Source: Aureispira anguillae (GTDB lineage: Bacteria; Bacteroidota; Bacteroidia; Chitinophagales; Saprospiraceae). Taken from it: 64,000 nt of DNA. This document shows positions 36,101-45,748 of the stretch, one piece after another. Where the stretch lies: assembly GCF_026000115.1 (NCBI RefSeq), contig NZ_AP026867.1:5929001-5993000 (forward strand). The letters run 5' to 3'. Numbering within the stretch: position 1 is the first letter of the stretch; each line of letters starts with the position of its first letter. The notes below the pieces were generated by a model that was not told the DNA's origin, searched no databases, and saw only the letters and a list, made by a program, of their open reading frames with translations. A program made the translations under genes and the position numbers.

Positions 36101-39100
36101 TTCGTATATATCACTAAGTGAACCTCCTTTTGTTTCTCGATCCACTTTGATTTGACGCAATAGTTCTAGAGGGAAATTAAACTCATTGGCTTCCAACCAA
36201 ATATTGGTATCATCTGCGGTTCCCCCTGATTCTGCTGACATTGTTAAAGGGATTTCGTATTCATAGTAATTGTTTTCAAAATCACTACCAATACGCATAA
36301 ACATGGTCATATCTCCAGGATCATTGACCTGTTCCCCACGAATGTCTTCAGCATGCACAAACATTTTAAGCCGTTTGTAAACACGCATATCCATGTTGAC
36401 AATTTTATAAATTCCTCTTGCATCTCCATCTTCCAAATTGCAAACTCTCAGTGCTTGCGATTGTTCATTCTGGCGTGCATTGGTAACCGCCCCTATCACT
36501 TGTTCACGGCTTACCCCTGGAGGCAAAACATAATTAAATGGAACCTTAGACCCATTTTCTTCAATATTTACAGCAAATACATCAAATGTAGTACTGTTAG
36601 GATCATCTGGAGGAATAACCAAACCTGGTAAGACCAAAGAACGTTGATAACGTCTCCATTGATTACGAATCAAATCAAGGCGTGCCATACGTAGGGTTAC
36701 ATCATCCTCAAAGCCCGTCATATACATTCTCATAAATCGAATCGCACGAAAATCAGCAATCCCCCCTATACGACTAGTGAATTGATCAACAGGAATTTTT
36801 AATTGGTACCAATAAACCGATTCTGGCTGACCTGTCCCATCGTTATAGTCCATTCGAACAGAATCTACCGTATACTGAGTAAATGCCATTTCATCTCCAT
36901 TTTCACGCTGAATTGGAATACGATAACGGAAATAAGATTCTTGCTCATTTAAGGTATTATCCTTGTTCAAATCCTCTGTATCTGGAATATTAGTAGAGGT
37001 TGAGATGCCTTGATTATTATCATTAGGATCATTGGATGAATTTCCTTCTGGGTTATTGTATTCTTGATAACGATACAAAATAGGATTTACCCCTTGTGGT
37101 ATATTATTAGGATCATCATAAAATGCATCTCTATAATAACGGAAATTATCATTGGCTGGATCTTCTTTGATTTGAGCGACGATAGTAGGATCTAATTGCC
37201 CTGCTGCCACCAAATTATCTAGCGCATTTAGGTAATCGACATAATGTTTGCGTTCTCCCTCATCATCATAACCATCCAAACCAATATCTTGTTGATCTCG
37301 GATAGCTGGGTCGTTGTCAAAAGCACGAGTTACTGCCTGTGTACGAGGAATTCTAGACCAAACCGTTTCGTCGGTATTGGTATTTGCATTGGAATCAGGG
37401 ATACCATTCTCAAAAAACAGCCTTGAATCTTTAAGAATATCTTCTGACACATCCCCCAATTCAATGTATAATTCACCTCCATTTCCACCACGACCTTCTT
37501 TAAATGGGCTCATTACCCACATTTCTACAAATTCAATATTAGAAGCTTCAAAATCGGTATTGGTCAAACTACGCATTACTCCTCCCCAACGGTTCTCTGG
37601 GTCTGTAAATTCTCCCGTTTGTGGGTCTAGATTGTTTACATCAAAGTTATAAGGTCCACGTTCTTTAGGAGAATAAGTAAGGTCAAAGGTACGCAACCCC
37701 GTATAAGTTAAACCTGTATTTTCTACATTTTTAAAAACGTTCTGCTGTTGAATTTCTCTAGTATAGATACTACCTCCTGCACCTCCCAAAGAGGGCTCTA
37801 GGTTGTACCAAGATATTTTTGCTCTATTCTTATTGTATTCCCAATCATTTGACAACTTTGCCTCAGGAAACAAAGGAACGGGTAAATCGCTTCTTGGCGT
37901 ACTGGCCAACACCCAATTTAAACTTGGGATCGATAAATTAAAGTTACTCGTCGAACCTTCAAAGTCGTCAATATAGACAACTCCTCCTTGGTCATTTGCT
38001 TGGTTAATAACATCAGGCGACCCTGGAATTAGATGCGCAAATTCTGCCGAGAATGAAATGTTCGACATTGCCTTTGTGCTGATTAATGGAATTTTATCAA
38101 TCAATCGAGTCAACCAAGGTGCTTCACTACTGTACTGAATGTCAAAACCATAAATACTATTGGAAATAGGATCATCTCCATAATTTACTTTTTGAGTAAA
38201 TGGTCGTTCATTCAGGTGCAAAAAGGTAGCTCCAATATTAAAATTCTTGTTGATAAAATAATCAAACCGAGCACCAAAGAAACCTTGTTGATTGAACCCA
38301 AAGGTAGAATTATCCTCAAAGGCAACTCGAACAGGCTGGCCAGAATTTAAATAAGCTTCATTTAATATTTTGATTCTCCCTAAATTATAATCAATGCTAT
38401 AATCTGTTCCTTCTACCAAAGTACGACCACCTGCTGTTACCACTACAGAACCTTTGGGGATATTAAAACCACCCAATGATATTTCAGAAGAGACACTTGA
38501 TTTATAACGTCCTCGAATAATATAACGATTGTATTCTGGAAATTCTCTAGCCCTTGTTATCGTAGAATCATACAATTGATTGTACAAGTATTTTTGCGAA
38601 ATCGGATGCAAACTAGCAGGATCATTAGGGGTCGTATAAAATTCCTTGGCCAAAGAATTGCCAAAAGGTTCTAAGACTGGAAAAATAACTCGTCCATTTC
38701 TTGGCAAGATGGTTACCCCTGGTACATAATCAAATTGTCCATCAGGGATAGGATCTCTAGCCCGATTCAAGTTATCTAAGTTCAACATTGTAATCAAGGG
38801 CTTAGAAGCCACTGGTCCCTCAGGAATAAATCGTTTCTCTCCCCCTCCTGGATCTTGATAAAACACATCCAGCATAAAGTCTTCTTGATTGATTTGATAA
38901 GCACCTAGGGAATAGATATTTTTCATCATCAAATCCCAAATTGGCAAATCAACTCTTGTACGCACTCCCTTTAATAATTTCAAATGCATTACATTCAAGG
39001 TATCTGCATTCAAGGGCAAATCTTGGGCAAACTCTCCAACCTGATACAGTTTTCCATTATACGTATACTGATAAGCCACGGCAACAACATCGGTTGGTTT

Positions 39101-40534
39101 TACCGAGACATTGACCGAAACAAACCCTAATTTGGGATCAAATGTAAATTCGGAAGGCGCTAATTTACGTGCTCTAATTTTTACAAAATCTTCTGCATCA
39201 CTCATATTAAATGGTGCCCCTTGCAAAGCACTAATAGAAGTCTGTAAGCCCCTTGCATTGGCAGAAGGCGACCCATTTTCACTCGCTAAAAGTTGAGCAT
39301 ACAAACCATTTGCATCATTGTCTGGAAGACGATTGTTTCTTAAGTCAATCCCTTGCTCAGGAGCCGTTGCAGGCGCATAAGTATTTCCACTAACCATTTT
39401 GGTTGGATCGGTTTCTCCCAAATCTGCATACCCCACAATATCCCGCACTCCTTCTGTTACATTACGGTCATTGGTCACCCAAACCTCAATTTTTGTAATA
39501 TTAAACAGCGTATTGATTTGAGGTAAAGAAGTCAAGTTTTCCTCATAGGTTGCTCTATTATAATGAGAGAGGAAAAAATGTCGATTTTCATCATAATTAT
39601 CTGCGGTTACCTCAAAATCTTGCAATTGAGAACCTCCTTTGATCTGAATTTCTTTTCTTTTTGTCTGACTTTGAGAAGCCACCAAAGACATTTTTAGGCG
39701 ACCAAATTGCAAATCGGTACGAAAACCAAATAAATTTTGACGACCTTGAATCAAAGATGAACGCAAAGGAAAACTAACATTACCAGCTTCTATTTTTTTG
39801 ATAATATCGTCTTCTGAACACTCGGTATCACTTAAGTATTCGACTTTAATTTGTCGATCAAAATCAAAAGTTGCTTGCGTGTTATAATTAAAAGAAAGCT
39901 TTAGCTTTTGACCAATTTTTCCAACGACACTCAGTTGGATGTTCATATCAAAATCAAAGCCCCCCTGATTTTGTTGTTGTTCTGTCAAAATGGGATTGGC
40001 AATTCTTTGGTGATCAAAACCAAAAGTCAAGCCGATATTTCCTTGAGGGCGCACATCAATAGTAGAACCACAAAACAAGCGTTCTACCAAACTATTACTA
40101 ATCCGATCTTTGTAGGGGGTAACAGGGTCGCCTCCAACTTTGCCCACCTTATTCATTTGGGATAGTTCTTTGAAGTAAGCATTGTCCTCTTCTGCTGCTC
40201 TCCATTTGTAGTACTCGTCTGGGGTTAAGTACATAGGAGGTCGATAATTAGACCCTTCAATTGTTTCTGTGATAATGTACAGATTGCTTTCTGCATCATA
40301 TTCAACATTTTTTTCAATCACCTTTGGGTCTTTCAAATCAAAAGGATTTTTTTTGCTCGAAACATCCACATCGGGTCTATCTTGGATAGGTGGCAATGTA
40401 TCAGGCATAAAAAAAGTAGGCGAAGCCCAAAAATCTTCCTCTAAATAATTTAGAGCGTCATAGTTTGTACTCCATCCAGCAACAGCACAGGTACATACTA
40501 TCAAAAAGCACAAATTCAGTGTCTTGAAATTCAT
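33143..40534 (-). CDS. sprA: SprA (Sov), T9SS outer-membrane translocon
   Basis: 2463 residues, the length of the SprA/Sov family (about 2300-2500). A signal peptide (MNFKTLNLCFLIVCTCAVAG) precedes many beta strands expected to form the very large 36-strand barrel, through which T9SS cargo leaves the cell. Typical blocks are GGDPVTPYKDRISNSLVERL near 135-155, DVRPQGNIGLTFGF near 162, and PKGSVVVTAGGRTLVEGTDY in the middle. The C-terminal closing strand ends TIRFSLSQ. A basic Lys/Glu-rich segment around residues 1900-1970 is probably a loop. It is downstream of ruvA, the usual neighbour in this phylum. The two proteins here with T9SS tails should use it. No other T9SS gene was found except gldH. 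Confidence 0.97.
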   Translation of the reverse strand: MNFKTLNLCFLIVCTCAVAGWSTNYDALNYLEEDFWASPTFFMPDTLPPIQDRPDVDVSSKKNPFDLKDPKVIEKNVEYDAESNLYIITETIEGSNYRPPMYLTPDEYYKWRAAEEDNAYFKELSQMNKVGKVGGDPVTPYKDRISNSLVERLFCGSTIDVRPQGNIGLTFGFDHQRIANPILTEQQQNQGGFDFDMNIQLSVVGKIGQKLKLSFNYNTQATFDFDRQIKVEYLSDTECSEDDIIKKIEAGNVSFPLRSSLIQGRQNLFGFRTDLQFGRLKMSLVASQSQTKRKEIQIKGGSQLQDFEVTADNYDENRHFFLSHYNRATYEENLTSLPQINTLFNITKIEVWVTNDRNVTEGVRDIVGYADLGETDPTKMVSGNTYAPATAPEQGIDLRNNRLPDNDANGLYAQLLASENGSPSANARGLQTSISALQGAPFNMSDAEDFVKIRARKLAPSEFTFDPKLGFVSVNVSVKPTDVVAVAYQYTYNGKLYQVGEFAQDLPLNADTLNVMHLKLLKGVRTRVDLPIWDLMMKNIYSLGAYQINQEDFMLDVFYQDPGGGEKRFIPEGPVASKPLITMLNLDNLNRARDPIPDGQFDYVPGVTILPRNGRVIFPVLEPFGNSLAKEFYTTPNDPASLHPISQKYLYNQLYDSTITRAREFPEYNRYIIRGRYKSSVSSEISLGGFNIPKGSVVVTAGGRTLVEGTDYSIDYNLGRIKILNEAYLNSGQPVRVAFEDNSTFGFNQQGFFGARFDYFINKNFNIGATFLHLNERPFTQKVNYGDDPISNSIYGFDIQYSSEAPWLTRLIDKIPLISTKAMSNISFSAEFAHLIPGSPDVINQANDQGGVVYIDDFEGSTSNFNLSIPSLNWVLASTPRSDLPVPLFPEAKLSNDWEYNKNRAKISWYNLEPSLGGAGGSIYTREIQQQNVFKNVENTGLTYTGLRTFDLTYSPKERGPYNFDVNNLDPQTGEFTDPENRWGGVMRSLTNTDFEASNIEFVEMWVMSPFKEGRGGNGGELYIELGDVSEDILKDSRLFFENGIPDSNANTNTDETVWSRIPRTQAVTRAFDNDPAIRDQQDIGLDGYDDEGERKHYVDYLNALDNLVAAGQLDPTIVAQIKEDPANDNFRYYRDAFYDDPNNIPQGVNPILYRYQEYNNPEGNSSNDPNDNNQGISTSTNIPDTEDLNKDNTLNEQESYFRYRIPIQRENGDEMAFTQYTVDSVRMDYNDGTGQPESVYWYQLKIPVDQFTSRIGGIADFRAIRFMRMYMTGFEDDVTLRMARLDLIRNQWRRYQRSLVLPGLVIPPDDPNSTTFDVFAVNIEENGSKVPFNYVLPPGVSREQVIGAVTNARQNEQSQALRVCNLEDGDARGIYKIVNMDMRVYKRLKMFVHAEDIRGEQVNDPGDMTMFMRIGSDFENNYYEYEIPLTMSAESGGTADDTNIWLEANEFNFPLELLRQIKVDRETKGGSLSDIYELPDGNNFVRIKGNPTLGQVKSVMVGVRNRKDDGLARCAEIWVNELRLTGFDERGGFAGLARLDVQMADFGQLTASGSYQSIGFGSIDQSVGERSREELIQYDISGSLKLDKFFPEKWKLSIPFYAQYSQEISTPEYDPYQLDVPLQERLAAMADLRKRDSIRNAARTIRTISSFNFTNVRKGRTSKFIPLPTDISNFSFTYAQSSNVFRSPIIEREERTEHRGVLDYNYSPGLKPIYPFKKTIQKIKNRKTVKWLGLIREININPLPNSIGFRNELRRNFGETTYRFTDATSSTYYDKKFVWDRAYSLQWNIFKSLRFNYTANNNAIIDEPEGRVNTREKKDALWDNIKRFGRTKNYQHNISASYTLPLKYLPILDWVTVKAQYNASYSWTAAALGLDSLGNVIQNSQKRQLTGDFQFKKLYDKWKYLKKINTPKRPNAKKPEKIKLPEKKKYSPLSEIEDPEKRAEEKEKRKTERKEWRNKVQKIKERRQPSDAERALIRPLMLLQRARFTYNENFTTVLPGFVGTSKYIGQDYTGTSTNPGPRPGWDFIAGWQPSQTWLDNAANSGWITTNVYQNQPLIQTHTQTYSAKVTLEPFRGLKIDVDLDKSITENYQELFKVEDQFSNDQFSHLNGMQSGTVKMTYLPLATFFNKEGTKGLNSSVNFETFEKNRVIISQRKGTGTHDDTETNPGFTEGYGRYQQDVLIPAFLAAYTGRDANKIELGDIRNTAPMPNWKLTYNGLAKMPGLDKIFSSFSLTHGYKSNLTVNSFVTDLDYASTLAQTGTDGKDINSQNYYSSFEIPNLVISESFNPLIGLDMRFKNDLSLRFQYKTSRNLSMSFIDYQLSEQNTTDVTVGFGWKFKNFKPINLFKPKGEKNKPDSKLKMGEMDFNFDFGKTVAKDELNLKCDISFRDDKTVNHILDQDQSVATRGMKTIRISPSIEWIPNNRLTFRLFFDYTQTIPAVSTSFPITSLKGGLTIRFSLSQ

Positions 40535-41012
40535 AAAAAACTGCTTAGTTATTAAGACGGGTAATTACTTGCAAGTGTTCCCTCATCTGGGTCTATTTTT
40601 CAGGTCTTACAATCCTTTGAAAAAGAATAGACTTCTACAAAATGACTTCAAAAATATTTAATTTTCGCTGATTCTCTTATTTCTAAGACAAAGATTTTCC
40701 GCTAACAATAGATATATTCTATTTTAGGAAATAAAATCAATCTTTTGAGATCTTGTACTTCTCGTTAGATTTGGAAAACGAACGCTTAAGTGCCTGATCT
40801 AAATAAATGATAACCTATTGACAGCTAAATTTTGCCCCTAACTTCTTAAAAAAACCTCGTAATAGCTTGTTATTACTTTGTTACTATCGCTAGGCACTAA
40901 AATTTATTGCAATTTTACTGATCATTTATTATAGCCATTCACTTATAAAAATTAAATGGTGTAGAGGTTGAGCCTTATATACTTGCTTTTTTGGTATAAA
41001 ATAAAAAATGAA
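40535..41012. other. Intergenic region between ruvA and sprA
   Basis: 478 bases without a supportable gene. It is AT-rich. No clear terminator or TAnnTTTG box was found on the minus strand, so whether sprA is read through from ruvA or has its own promoter is open. Confidence 0.5.
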
Positions 41013-41618
41013 CTAGGAAGAAAGTTGCCCAAGAGCTTGTTTAATCAATTCTCCAGAGTCTGGTATATTGGGGGTCACTTTTAAAATTCGGTTGAGGGCT
41101 TTTTGAACCTGCGTCTTGTTAAATCCTAACGCAACTAGAGCCGATAAAGCTTCTTCTCGTATAGTGTTATCAATTGTTAAAGTTTGTGAAATCGTAGCGC
41201 TTTGCATACCACTATCCTTCAAAACCTTGTCTTTTAGCTCCAAAACAATTCGTTTGGCCGCCTTAGGTCCTATTCCTTTAGCACTTTTTAACAAAGCGAT
41301 ATTTTCGGCTACAATCGCATTCCGCACCTCTCCTGACGACAAAGTAGACAACAAGACACGTGCCGTGCTTGGTCCAACCCCAGAGACAGAGATTAAAAGT
41401 CCAAAAATATTTCGCTCATCTTCATCTGCAAAACCATACAAAGTCTGGCTATCCTCTTTTACAATAAAGTAAGTCAGGATTTTAAGATCTGTTTGATTGG
41501 CTATTTTATGATACGTATTGAGTGTAATATGAATCTGATAACCAACGCCATTAGCGGTTTCAATAATAATATCTGTTGGACTTTTATGCGTTAATTTACC
41601 TTTGATATAGGCAATCAT
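41013..41618 (-). CDS. ruvA: Holliday junction branch migration protein RuvA
   Basis: 201 residues, full length. The start MIAYIKGKLTHKSPTDIIIE and the OB-fold (VGYQIHITL, GFADEDERNIFGLLISVSGV) are typical. Two helix-hairpin-helix motifs follow (VSGVGPSTARVLLS; AKGIGPKAAKRIVLELKDK), then a flexible linker and a C-terminal helical domain (EEALSALVALGFNKTQVQKA) that contacts RuvB. RuvA tetramers hold the four-way junction while RuvB drives migration. Genes ruvA and sprA are next to each other in many Bacteroidota. Confidence 0.98.
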   Translation of the reverse strand: MIAYIKGKLTHKSPTDIIIETANGVGYQIHITLNTYHKIANQTDLKILTYFIVKEDSQTLYGFADEDERNIFGLLISVSGVGPSTARVLLSTLSSGEVRNAIVAENIALLKSAKGIGPKAAKRIVLELKDKVLKDSGMQSATISQTLTIDNTIREEALSALVALGFNKTQVQKALNRILKVTPNIPDSGELIKQALGQLSS

Positions 41619-41882
41619 AGTTTCAAATCTTAAGCTTGTTGAGAAAACACTAAGGGCAATGAATCGCTGATGAAAGCTGTTGTATCATCAAATAAACTAA
41701 GAAAATTAACAATTTGTATGGTCTGCGATTCATCTAAATACAAGAATAACTTTAATCTATAAAGTTATAAAAAGCTCTTAGAATAACCCCTTATTATTTA
41801 ACTCTTAATAGTTTTTTTAACAAATTGAAAAGGTTTATACACCTTTTTTGCTCTTACAGGCATCAATATAATAACTCAAATC

Positions 41883-42398
41883 ATGAAAACAATTATGAAC
41901 TACTACTTATTAATATTTTTTGGATTAAGTCTCTGTTGGAGTTGTCAGTCCGAGTCGTCTGCTCCTTCTGCCACTACTTCAAAAACGATTCTTACACAAA
42001 ATTCTAAGGCAATTAATGTTTCGCTCAACATGACCCAAGTCAGCTATGCAATTGGTTCGCCAATTACCTTACGTTTTGTTCTAAAAAATAATGAAAACAA
42101 AGACGTTTCATTCTGTCCATTCAATTCTCCTGCCCATCAAGCAGCCTGGACCAATTGTTTTAGGATAAAAGATGCTCAAGGAAATTTAATTCCTTTTGTT
42201 GGAAAAACAGCAACTTACAGCGATGAAACGAATAATAAACAATTGATTACGATTGAGCCTCAAGGCATCCGAATTTATACCATTGACATTAGAACAATTT
42301 ATCAGTTAGATCAAAGAGGAACTTACACCATTCGCTTTATTGGCGATGCTATAAATCTATTATCCAATTCTTTACCTGCTCAATTCAGCATAAAATAA
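41883..42398 (+). CDS. Lipoprotein with an M35-prodomain-like beta-sandwich
   Basis: 171 residues. The signal peptide ends in CWSC (Cys21). The remaining ~130 residues form one beta-rich domain (PITLRFVLKNNENKDVSF; NLIPFVGKTAT; GTYTIRFIGDA). The sequence pattern, in particular the P-F/Y-V-G-x-x block followed by a Y-x-L-x-x-x-G-T-Y-T-I-R-F strand, recalls the N-terminal domain in front of deuterolysin and peptidyl-Lys (M35) metalloendopeptidases. No protease domain is attached here. It could be an orphan inhibitor-like or chaperone-like domain. The link is from memory of the pattern and needs a profile search. Confidence 0.5.
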   Translation: MKTIMNYYLLIFFGLSLCWSCQSESSAPSATTSKTILTQNSKAINVSLNMTQVSYAIGSPITLRFVLKNNENKDVSFCPFNSPAHQAAWTNCFRIKDAQGNLIPFVGKTATYSDETNNKQLITIEPQGIRIYTIDIRTIYQLDQRGTYTIRFIGDAINLLSNSLPAQFSIK

Positions 42399-42426
42399 CA
42401 ATATAAATCCCAACAATTTCTAATAA

Positions 42427-42541
42427 TAATACTCCATTGATTAACTGCGTTGCTAGGTATTCCAGTTGGTACATAGTACCAAGCTAGTCATCACTCGTGA
42501 GCCAACAAGCTGGATTCTACGTGATTTTTAACGGAGTAATA
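42427..42541. repeat. 115-base imperfect palindrome
   Basis: Outer arms (TACTCCATT near 42430 and AACGGAGTA at 42530-42538) pair with one wobble. Near the middle a perfect stem TTGGTAC/GTACCAA occupies 42466-42482 with a 3-base loop. Further partial pairings lie between. It fills the gap between two plus-strand lipoprotein genes. It might be a transcript-end structure or a small repeat element. Confidence 0.45.
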
Positions 42542-42606
42542 TAATAACCAACTTTTCATTAAAACAGCCTAACCACTGTTTTAATGACACAAAAACTTCA
42601 ACTCAG

Positions 42607-44256
42607 ATGAAAAAATCACAAAGTTTATTTTTAATCCCCTTACTCTTTTCTATGCTTTTTTCTTGTGAAAACAGCAATAAATTATCTCAAGTAGATAATA
42701 CAAGGGTTTCTCCGCCAGTTATTGAAGAACGAGCAATGGCAACAGAAGCTGCAAAAATAGAACAAGAAGCTGAATTAGATGCCGACTATATAACGGACGA
42801 ACCCTATACGGCTACCCCCAATACTGAAGAATACGATAAAATTGTAGAAAATACCTTTCAAGGAGTTGCTCAAAATCCGCTGTCTACCTTTTCTATTGAT
42901 GTAGATAATGCCTCTTATAGCAATGTAAGACGTTTTTTAGAAGCTCACCAATTGCCCCAAGCAAATGCTGTTCGTATTGAAGAAATGATTAATTATTTTG
43001 ATTATGACTATGCTCAACCCAAAGGAGAACATCCCTTTTCTATCCATACAGAAATGTCAACCGCTCCTTGGAATACGGAGCATCATCTCATTCATATTGG
43101 TTTACAAGGCAAAGACTTGGATTATGACAACTTAAAGCCTTCTAATCTGGTTTTCTTAATTGATGCATCAGGCTCAATGGGTGATCCAAACAAATTGCCT
43201 TTACTCAAAAAGTCCTTAAAATTATTGTTGGCTCAACTAGATGATAAAGATCGGGTAGCCATTGTGGCCTATGCTGGAGCTGCTGGTTTGGTTTTACCTT
43301 CAACCCCTGCCTCTCAAACAAACACTATTTTAAATGCATTAGATGCTGTTAATTCAGGAGGCTCTACCGCTGGTGGAGAAGGAATTCAATTGGCTTATAA
43401 AATTGCCAAAGAAAACCTGATAACAGGTGGAAATAACCGAGTAATTTTAGCAACAGATGGTGATTTTAATGTAGGACCGTCTTCCTCTAGTGATTTGGTG
43501 GATTTGATAGAAGAAAAACGCAAAGATGATATTTACCTAACGATTTGTGGTTTTGGCATGGGCAATTATAAAGATGGGCGCATGGAACAAATTAGCAATG
43601 CAGGAAATGGCAATTACTTTTATATTGATAATATCCGTGAAGCTCAAAAGGTATTTGTAACAGAGATGAGAGCGAATATGTTTACCATTGCCAAAGATGT
43701 CAAAATTCAAATCGAGTTTAACCCCAATACCATAAAAGCTTATCGACTAATTGGCTATGAAAATAGGCTATTAGCCAAAGAAGATTTTGACGACGATACC
43801 AAAGATGCTGGAGAATTGGGAGCTGGACATACTGTAACGGCTATCTATGAAGTAATTTTAACAGATTCTAAATCTAAACAGACCATCCATAATGCTTCTG
43901 AATTAAAATATCAAAAAACAACATCTGCTAATAATGCTAATGATTTAATGACGGTTAAATTTCGTTATAAACCCATCAAATCTGAATCGTCTATTTTATT
44001 AGAAGAGGTACTTACCAAACAAAATATTCCTAGTTTAGCCCAAACCTCTAATAATTATAGATTTTCGGCAGCTGTAGCTGGTTTCGGAATGTTATTAAGA
44101 GGTTCTGAATTTAAAGGTACCACCACTTATGATCAGTTATTAGACCTTGCCAAAACAGCAGTAGGAGACGATAAAGAAGGGCATCGAGCAGAATTTTTAC
44201 AATTGATAAAAACTGCTCAATTGTTAGATGCCCCCAAAACAAGTAGTGCCAATTAA
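42607..44256 (+). CDS. VWA-domain lipoprotein (YfbK-like)
   Basis: 549 residues. The signal peptide ends in LFSC (Cys20), followed by an acidic linker. Residues ~90-165 are a YfbK-type N-terminal domain (STFSIDVDNASYSNVRRFLE; RIEEMINYFDYDY). Residues ~178-360 are a von Willebrand A domain with a complete MIDAS motif DASGSM (Asp186, Ser188, Ser190), a Thr loop region (SGGSTAGGEGI) and ATDGDFN. A C-terminal YfbK-type domain (DLMTVKFRYKPIKSES; RFSAAVAGFGMLLRGSEFK) closes it. It probably binds partner proteins through Mg2+ at the outer membrane or periplasm. The pathway is unknown. Confidence 0.88.
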   Translation: MKKSQSLFLIPLLFSMLFSCENSNKLSQVDNTRVSPPVIEERAMATEAAKIEQEAELDADYITDEPYTATPNTEEYDKIVENTFQGVAQNPLSTFSIDVDNASYSNVRRFLEAHQLPQANAVRIEEMINYFDYDYAQPKGEHPFSIHTEMSTAPWNTEHHLIHIGLQGKDLDYDNLKPSNLVFLIDASGSMGDPNKLPLLKKSLKLLLAQLDDKDRVAIVAYAGAAGLVLPSTPASQTNTILNALDAVNSGGSTAGGEGIQLAYKIAKENLITGGNNRVILATDGDFNVGPSSSSDLVDLIEEKRKDDIYLTICGFGMGNYKDGRMEQISNAGNGNYFYIDNIREAQKVFVTEMRANMFTIAKDVKIQIEFNPNTIKAYRLIGYENRLLAKEDFDDDTKDAGELGAGHTVTAIYEVILTDSKSKQTIHNASELKYQKTTSANNANDLMTVKFRYKPIKSESSILLEEVLTKQNIPSLAQTSNNYRFSAAVAGFGMLLRGSEFKGTTTYDQLLDLAKTAVGDDKEGHRAEFLQLIKTAQLLDAPKTSSAN

Positions 44257-44302
44257 CCTTAATTACTAATTCTCTACTTGAATATTTTATTGACATTCTA
44301 AA

Positions 44303-45748
44303 TCATCGTAAGTAAGAATTAGCGATCTCAATAAACTGTTTATAATACAGGACTTGCAAGCTATTACTTTTGTTATCAATCAGCATATAAAGCTCTTTAA
44401 CAATTGTTTGCAAGTCCTTTTTATTGTTGTTAGATGTTGCTTTTGATAAGCGATAAGTCAAGACAGCATCTAAGCCATAATATTTAAACAACTCTGTTTC
44501 TTGAAAAATTTCATGTCGAGTCAATTCTTTTCCTAGTATCAATTTTATCCATATTTTAGATACATTTATCAAATGAATATATGGCTTATTAGGATCAACC
44601 GCTTCCAGTTGAGCAAGCAACTCCTGATGAGCTTTGAGTCTACCTTTAGGATATTGAAAGAAAAAGATGTTTACTTTTTCTACTAGTGCAAAATCCAAGC
44701 GATCTTCTTGTTCATGTTTTTTATAAAAAGCAATCAATTGTTCCCATTTTTTTAATGCTGCATCGTATTGTTTGCTTGCAATGAACATGCTAATTGTATT
44801 TCTAATTTCTGACTCTGAAATAGGGAAAGGAAGATTGGGGTTGGCTATTGCAATTCGATCTCTTTGCTTGAGCAATTGAGCGGATTTATTAAATTGTCCT
44901 CGTTGAAAGTAAAATACGGCTTTTAATAACAGCAATTTAAATTGTGTCAATTTAGCATAATGTGCCTGTGCAAAAACTATGGGCATCTGAGGATTCGCTT
45001 CTAAGATACCTTCCATTTTATTTAGATGTCGAACCAAAGCATTGGTTGATTGTTTTACTCTTCCTTGAATCATACAGCCCTTGCTAAAAGCAATGTAATG
45101 ATAAATAAGTGCAAAACGAGGTTGATCTTTATAAGGAGCGATTAGTTTTCGAACAGTAGTTAAAATTTCTTTGTAAACATCTGGTTCTATCGCTCTATAG
45201 GAACGCTGATGATAATATTGCATTTTTTGTAGCGTTTGATTCCAACTGATAACTTCTAGTAATCGGTTTTCATCCTCAATTAGTGCAGCCTCTCCCCCAT
45301 AAAAGAGACATTGGCGGCAATAAATCATCATATTTATAATGCCAGGTAATAATTCAAATAAGTTGAGCTTCCTACAGTGTTTTTCCAATTTAATGGCTTT
45401 GTCTAAAGCGTTTTTAAATTGGTTTTTATTGACTAGGTATCGGATAAAGTTTAAGCTTTGTTCTTCTTTTGAGGCATAACGCTCCGTTTTTTTTAAATAA
45501 TGATAAAGCCATTCAATCAATTGTTGGCGAAGCTTGTAAAAACGATTAATCAACTTGTTATAATTGACCTGCTTTATTTCCGCTTTGTAAACAAAATTAA
45601 TAGCCTTGGGGGTTTTAAAATTGGGGGTTGTTGTTTTTAGGAAATCAATTAAAAGAATCATTTTGGGGGATTTCTTAAACGCATGATTTAATGCGCTTTG
45701 GCTTTCTGGGTTAATTTCGGAAAAGAGTAAAAAAAGTTCTTCATTCAT
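44303..45748 (-). CDS. Helical repeat protein, 481 residues (paralogue 3 of 4)
   Basis: All-helical, no signal peptide. It is clearly homologous to paralogue 4 at 59504: shared LINRFYKLR, NLFELLP, and a Y-H-[YF]-I-A-F-S block followed by a T/S-N-A-hydrophobic-x-R-H-L-N block. The C-terminal two thirds look like degenerate TPR units (KQYDAALKKWEQLIAFYKK). It faces the VWA gene convergently (46-base gap). Upstream it is divergent from the DUF4476 and Ig-like genes, across a 632-base gap. That is the same placement relative to secreted proteins as the other three. Function unknown. Confidence 0.7.
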   Translation of the reverse strand: MNEELFLLFSEINPESQSALNHAFKKSPKMILLIDFLKTTTPNFKTPKAINFVYKAEIKQVNYNKLINRFYKLRQQLIEWLYHYLKKTERYASKEEQSLNFIRYLVNKNQFKNALDKAIKLEKHCRKLNLFELLPGIINMMIYCRQCLFYGGEAALIEDENRLLEVISWNQTLQKMQYYHQRSYRAIEPDVYKEILTTVRKLIAPYKDQPRFALIYHYIAFSKGCMIQGRVKQSTNALVRHLNKMEGILEANPQMPIVFAQAHYAKLTQFKLLLLKAVFYFQRGQFNKSAQLLKQRDRIAIANPNLPFPISESEIRNTISMFIASKQYDAALKKWEQLIAFYKKHEQEDRLDFALVEKVNIFFFQYPKGRLKAHQELLAQLEAVDPNKPYIHLINVSKIWIKLILGKELTRHEIFQETELFKYYGLDAVLTYRLSKATSNNNKKDLQTIVKELYMLIDNKSNSLQVLYYKQFIEIANSYLR

